This document shows positions 6,066 to 8,836 of a stretch of DNA of 8,836 nucleotides, in pieces. Origin of the DNA: an uncultured Gemmatimonadota bacterium. GTDB lineage: Bacteria > Gemmatimonadota > Gemmatimonadetes > Gemmatimonadales > GWC2-71-9. The notes beneath the pieces were generated by a model that saw nothing but the letters and a program-made list of their open reading frames with translations, did no database searches and was not told the DNA's origin. The DNA is taken from assembly GCA_937961295.1 (NCBI GenBank), contig CALGOK010000085.1, positions 1 through 8,836 on the forward strand, read 5' to 3'. A program made the position numbers and the translations under genes. How positions within the stretch are numbered: the stretch's first letter is position 1; every line of letters begins with the position of its first letter.

Positions 6066-7384
6066 GCGACGACCTGGTCGCGACGGTCGCGGCCCGGCTG
6101 GCAAGGCTCTCGCCGCCGGGTGAGGTGGTGCTGCTGGCGGTGTCCGGCGGCCCCGATTCCGTTGCCATGCTCGACCTCTGCTGGCGCGGCCGGGAGCGGC
6201 ACCAGCGGCCGCTCGAGGTGGTCCATGTCGATCACGGCATTGATCCGGCGAGCCGGCGAGTGAGCGACAGTGTCGAGCACCTCGCCGAGGGATACGGACT
6301 CGTGTGTCACGTGCGCCGGCTCGCACTCGGACCGGACGCGAGCGAGACGGCCGCGCGCCGCGCCAGGCGCGAGGCGTTCCGTGTGCTGCGCAGCGAGATC
6401 GGTGCGTCGCGCGTCGCCCTCGCGCATCACGCTGACGACCAGGTGGAGACGGTCCTGCTGCGCGTGTTGCGAGGGAGCGGTCCCGCGGGACTCGCGGGGA
6501 TGGCCCCGCGTCGCGGGCCGTGGATTCGTCCGCTCCTCGAGCTGTCGCGCGCCAGCCTGCAGGCCCATCTCGCCGCCCACGGCCTGTCGGCGTGGCAGGA
6601 CCCTGCCAACCGCGACGCGCGCCACCTGCGCTCGTGGCTGAGGTCCACGGTCCTTCCCTTGCTGGAATCGCGTGACCACAACGTCCGCGAGCGGCTCCTC
6701 GAGCTGTCGGCCCAGGCCGCGCGCGACCGCCGGGCGTGGAACAGCCTCCCGGAGCGGCTCGCGGCGCTGGAGCTGGAGGTGGAGGGGGGCCGGGTTTCCG
6801 TTGCCGCGGCCCCCCTGCTGGGGTATCGTTCGGAGTTGCAACACGCGGTGCTGGCGGCACTTGGGAGGCGCTTCGGCGTCCCATTGGGTCGCCGCCGCGT
6901 GGCCCGCATCGTGGCGCTGCTGGCGGGCGGGCGGAGCGGCCGCCGGGTGCGGCTCGCGGCGGGTCTCGAGGCCGAGCTGGCGTTCGACCGGCTGCTGCTC
7001 AGACGGCCGGCCGCGGTGGCGTTTCCGCCGGTCGAGTTGCCGGCTGCGGGTGAGGCGATGGCTGGGCCGCACCGGTTTCGCTGCCGGGCCGCGCCGGCGG
7101 GGCAGGTGAGTCGGCAGGACGCCGCCACGGCGCTGGCCCCGGGCCGGTACCAGGCCCGATCGTGGCAGCCGGGAGACCGGATTCGTCCCCTTGGGGGAAC
7201 GGGTTCGCGCTCGGTGGCGGTTCTCCTGCGGGAGTCGCGGGTGGCCGCGGGTCGCCGCATGTCGTGGCCGGTGGTGGTGGCCGACGACGCAACCATCGTG
7301 TGGGTGCCGGGCATCTGCCGGTCAGGGGAACGGCTGCCACCGGCGGGAAAGGAAGCGTTGCATGTCGAGTGCGATCTCGCCTGA
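6062..7384 (+). CDS. tilS: tRNA(Ile)-lysidine synthetase
   Basis: A cytosolic enzyme that uses ATP to join lysine to C34 of the tRNA-Ile CAU anticodon, changing it to read AUA and to accept isoleucine. The 440 residues match the two-domain long form (E. coli about 432). The N-terminal ATP-pyrophosphatase domain shows the P-loop SGGPDS (28-33), HVDHGI (55-60), ETAARRARREAF (95-106) and LAHHADDQVETVLLRVLRG (120-138), then WIRPLLELSR (154-163) and the tRNA-facing DPANRDARHLRSWLR (180-194). The middle part (about 205-320) is less distinct. The C-terminal TilS domain begins near 363, with SWQPGDRIRPLG (367-378) and IVWVPGICRSGE (412-423). The start is GTG, overlapping the transporter stop as GTGA; no better in-frame ATG precedes the P-loop. 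Its 3' end overlaps hpt by 23 bases and carries the hpt ribosome binding site. It should be essential. Confidence 0.97.
   Translation: MSDDLVATVAARLARLSPPGEVVLLAVSGGPDSVAMLDLCWRGRERHQRPLEVVHVDHGIDPASRRVSDSVEHLAEGYGLVCHVRRLALGPDASETAARRARREAFRVLRSEIGASRVALAHHADDQVETVLLRVLRGSGPAGLAGMAPRRGPWIRPLLELSRASLQAHLAAHGLSAWQDPANRDARHLRSWLRSTVLPLLESRDHNVRERLLELSAQAARDRRAWNSLPERLAALELEVEGGRVSVAAAPLLGYRSELQHAVLAALGRRFGVPLGRRRVARIVALLAGGRSGRRVRLAAGLEAELAFDRLLLRRPAAVAFPPVELPAAGEAMAGPHRFRCRAAPAGQVSRQDAATALAPGRYQARSWQPGDRIRPLGGTGSRSVAVLLRESRVAAGRRMSWPVVVADDATIVWVPGICRSGERLPPAGKEALHVECDLA
6783..6816 (+). repeat. GC-rich 10-bp inverted repeat inside tilS
   Basis: Bases 6783-6792 (AGGGGGGCCG) pair exactly with 6807-6816 around a 14-base loop. 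It is coding sequence for the variable middle part of TilS. A role in transcript folding is possible but not shown; codon bias in a Gly/Ala/Pro stretch could explain it. Confidence 0.35.
7348..7355 (+). promoter_or_regulatory. Ribosome binding site of hpt
   Basis: AAAGGAAG lies inside the end of tilS, with its GGA 8 bases before ATG 7362. It favours 7362 over the later in-frame ATG at 7386, and implies that hpt can be initiated independently while still overlapping tilS. Confidence 0.65.
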
Positions 7385-7917
7385 GATGCGCCGCCGCGCC
7401 GGCGGCCACGACCTGCGCATCGTCTTCGATGAGGAGACCATCGCAGGGCGGGTGGCCGAGCTCGGTGCGGAGATCACTGCGGCGTATCCCGACGGCGAGC
7501 TGCTGGTGCTGGGGCTGCTCAAGGGGAGCTTCATCTTCCTGAGCGACCTGGTGCGCCAGATCGGCCGGCCGCTGCACGTCGACTTCCTCGTCGCGTCGTC
7601 GTATGGCAGCGGCACGGTGTCCAGCGGCACGGTGCGGCTGCTCTACGATCCCGAGACCCCGCTCAAGGGGAAGCACATCCTGCTGGTGGAGGACATCGTC
7701 GACAGCGGGCGCACCATGAAGCGCCTGGTGGAGACGCTGGGGCAGCGCCAGCCGGCCTCGCTGGCTATCTGCACGCTGCTCGACAAGAAGCTGCTGCCCG
7801 AGCCGATTCCCGAACTCAAGTGGACCGGCTTCACGGCACCCCCGGCGTTTCTCGTGGGCTACGGCCTCGACCACGCCGAGGATTACCGACATATCCCGTT
7901 CATCGGTGAACTGATCG

Positions 7918-7925
<8 letters not shown>
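7362..7925 (+). CDS. hpt: Hypoxanthine phosphoribosyltransferase
   Basis: A cytosolic purine-salvage enzyme that transfers phosphoribosyl from PRPP to hypoxanthine (and often guanine), giving IMP or GMP; 187 residues, within the bacterial range of about 175-190. The PRPP signature LLVEDIVDSGRTM (107-119) includes the acidic pair E109/D110 and the presumed catalytic base D113. LKGS (53-56) is the pyrophosphate-binding loop, SSYGSGTVSSG (79-89) is the mobile loop that closes over the active site, and VGYGLDHAEDYRHIPFIG (165-182) is the conserved C-terminal purine and metal region, with D170 matching the usual Asp. A 13-base direct repeat lies inside the mobile-loop codons. The start overlaps tilS by 23 bases and the stop overlaps ftsH by 8. 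Placement between tilS and ftsH is an old and widespread arrangement and confirms the call. Confidence 0.97.
7607..7634 (+). repeat. 13-base direct repeat in the hpt mobile-loop codons
   Basis: CAGCGGCACGGTG occurs at 7607-7619 and again at 7622-7634. The 15-base period is five codons, so Ser-Gly-Thr-Val appears twice in the loop over the active site. It may be a small in-frame duplication or just repeated codon choice in a naturally Ser/Gly-rich loop. Confidence 0.5.

Positions 7926-8836
<911 letters not shown>

Noticed and set aside
6481..6520. Cluster of short GC palindromes and a 7-bp stem in tilS
   Set aside because: The stems are short and of GC-only composition, expected by chance at this base content; no conserved-looking element stands out.
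5387..7072. 561-codon open frame on the minus strand
   Set aside because: It lies opposite the transporter gene and tilS, both of which have intact family motifs. Its product is low-complexity Arg/Pro/Ala/Gly sequence, the usual antisense shadow in GC-rich DNA.

Overview
The window is a GC-rich piece of a bacterial chromosome with almost only G or C at third codon positions. It holds eight protein-coding genes, all on the + strand; the first and last are cut by the window edges. Every gene overlaps the next by 1 to 28 bases, so no intergenic DNA, RNA gene, mobile element, CRISPR array or factor-independent terminator is visible. The very high GC, the tight packing, an exported S9 peptidase with a Sec signal and the tilS-hpt-ftsH order suggest a free-living, aerobic, amino-acid-using bacterium. 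Gemmatimonadota is my best guess, from memory of such layouts and not from any search.

Region 1 (1-1711): the C-terminal part of a conserved gene I cannot assign, coupled by an ATGA overlap to a complete fumarylacetoacetase (fahA), the last enzyme of tyrosine/homogentisate breakdown. Region 2 (1708-2861): a GNAT acetyltransferase of unknown substrate, then pdxH, which makes the cofactor PLP. Region 3 (2834-5173): a large exported S9 prolyl-oligopeptidase-family serine peptidase with a beta-propeller and an intact Ser-Asp-His triad. Region 4 (5166-6065): a cation diffusion facilitator. Region 5 (6062-8836): the widely conserved housekeeping run tilS (tRNA-Ile lysidine synthetase), hpt (hypoxanthine phosphoribosyltransferase) and ftsH (membrane AAA+ protease), the last cut after its Walker B motif.

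The genes make modest functional sense together. Peptide hydrolysis, tyrosine breakdown and PLP supply (needed by the transaminase that starts tyrosine breakdown) fit a protein-consuming lifestyle. tilS-hpt-ftsH is a conserved housekeeping cluster in many phyla. I see no convincing new defence, mobile or biosynthetic system. The best leads are structural: two short-loop G-quadruplex motifs inside coding sequence (3936-3955 and 5691-5709), a 16-bp palindrome and a 14-bp stem-loop near the start of the cation transporter gene, a lone CGFC cysteine pair in the exported peptidase, and the unassigned gene coupled to fahA.
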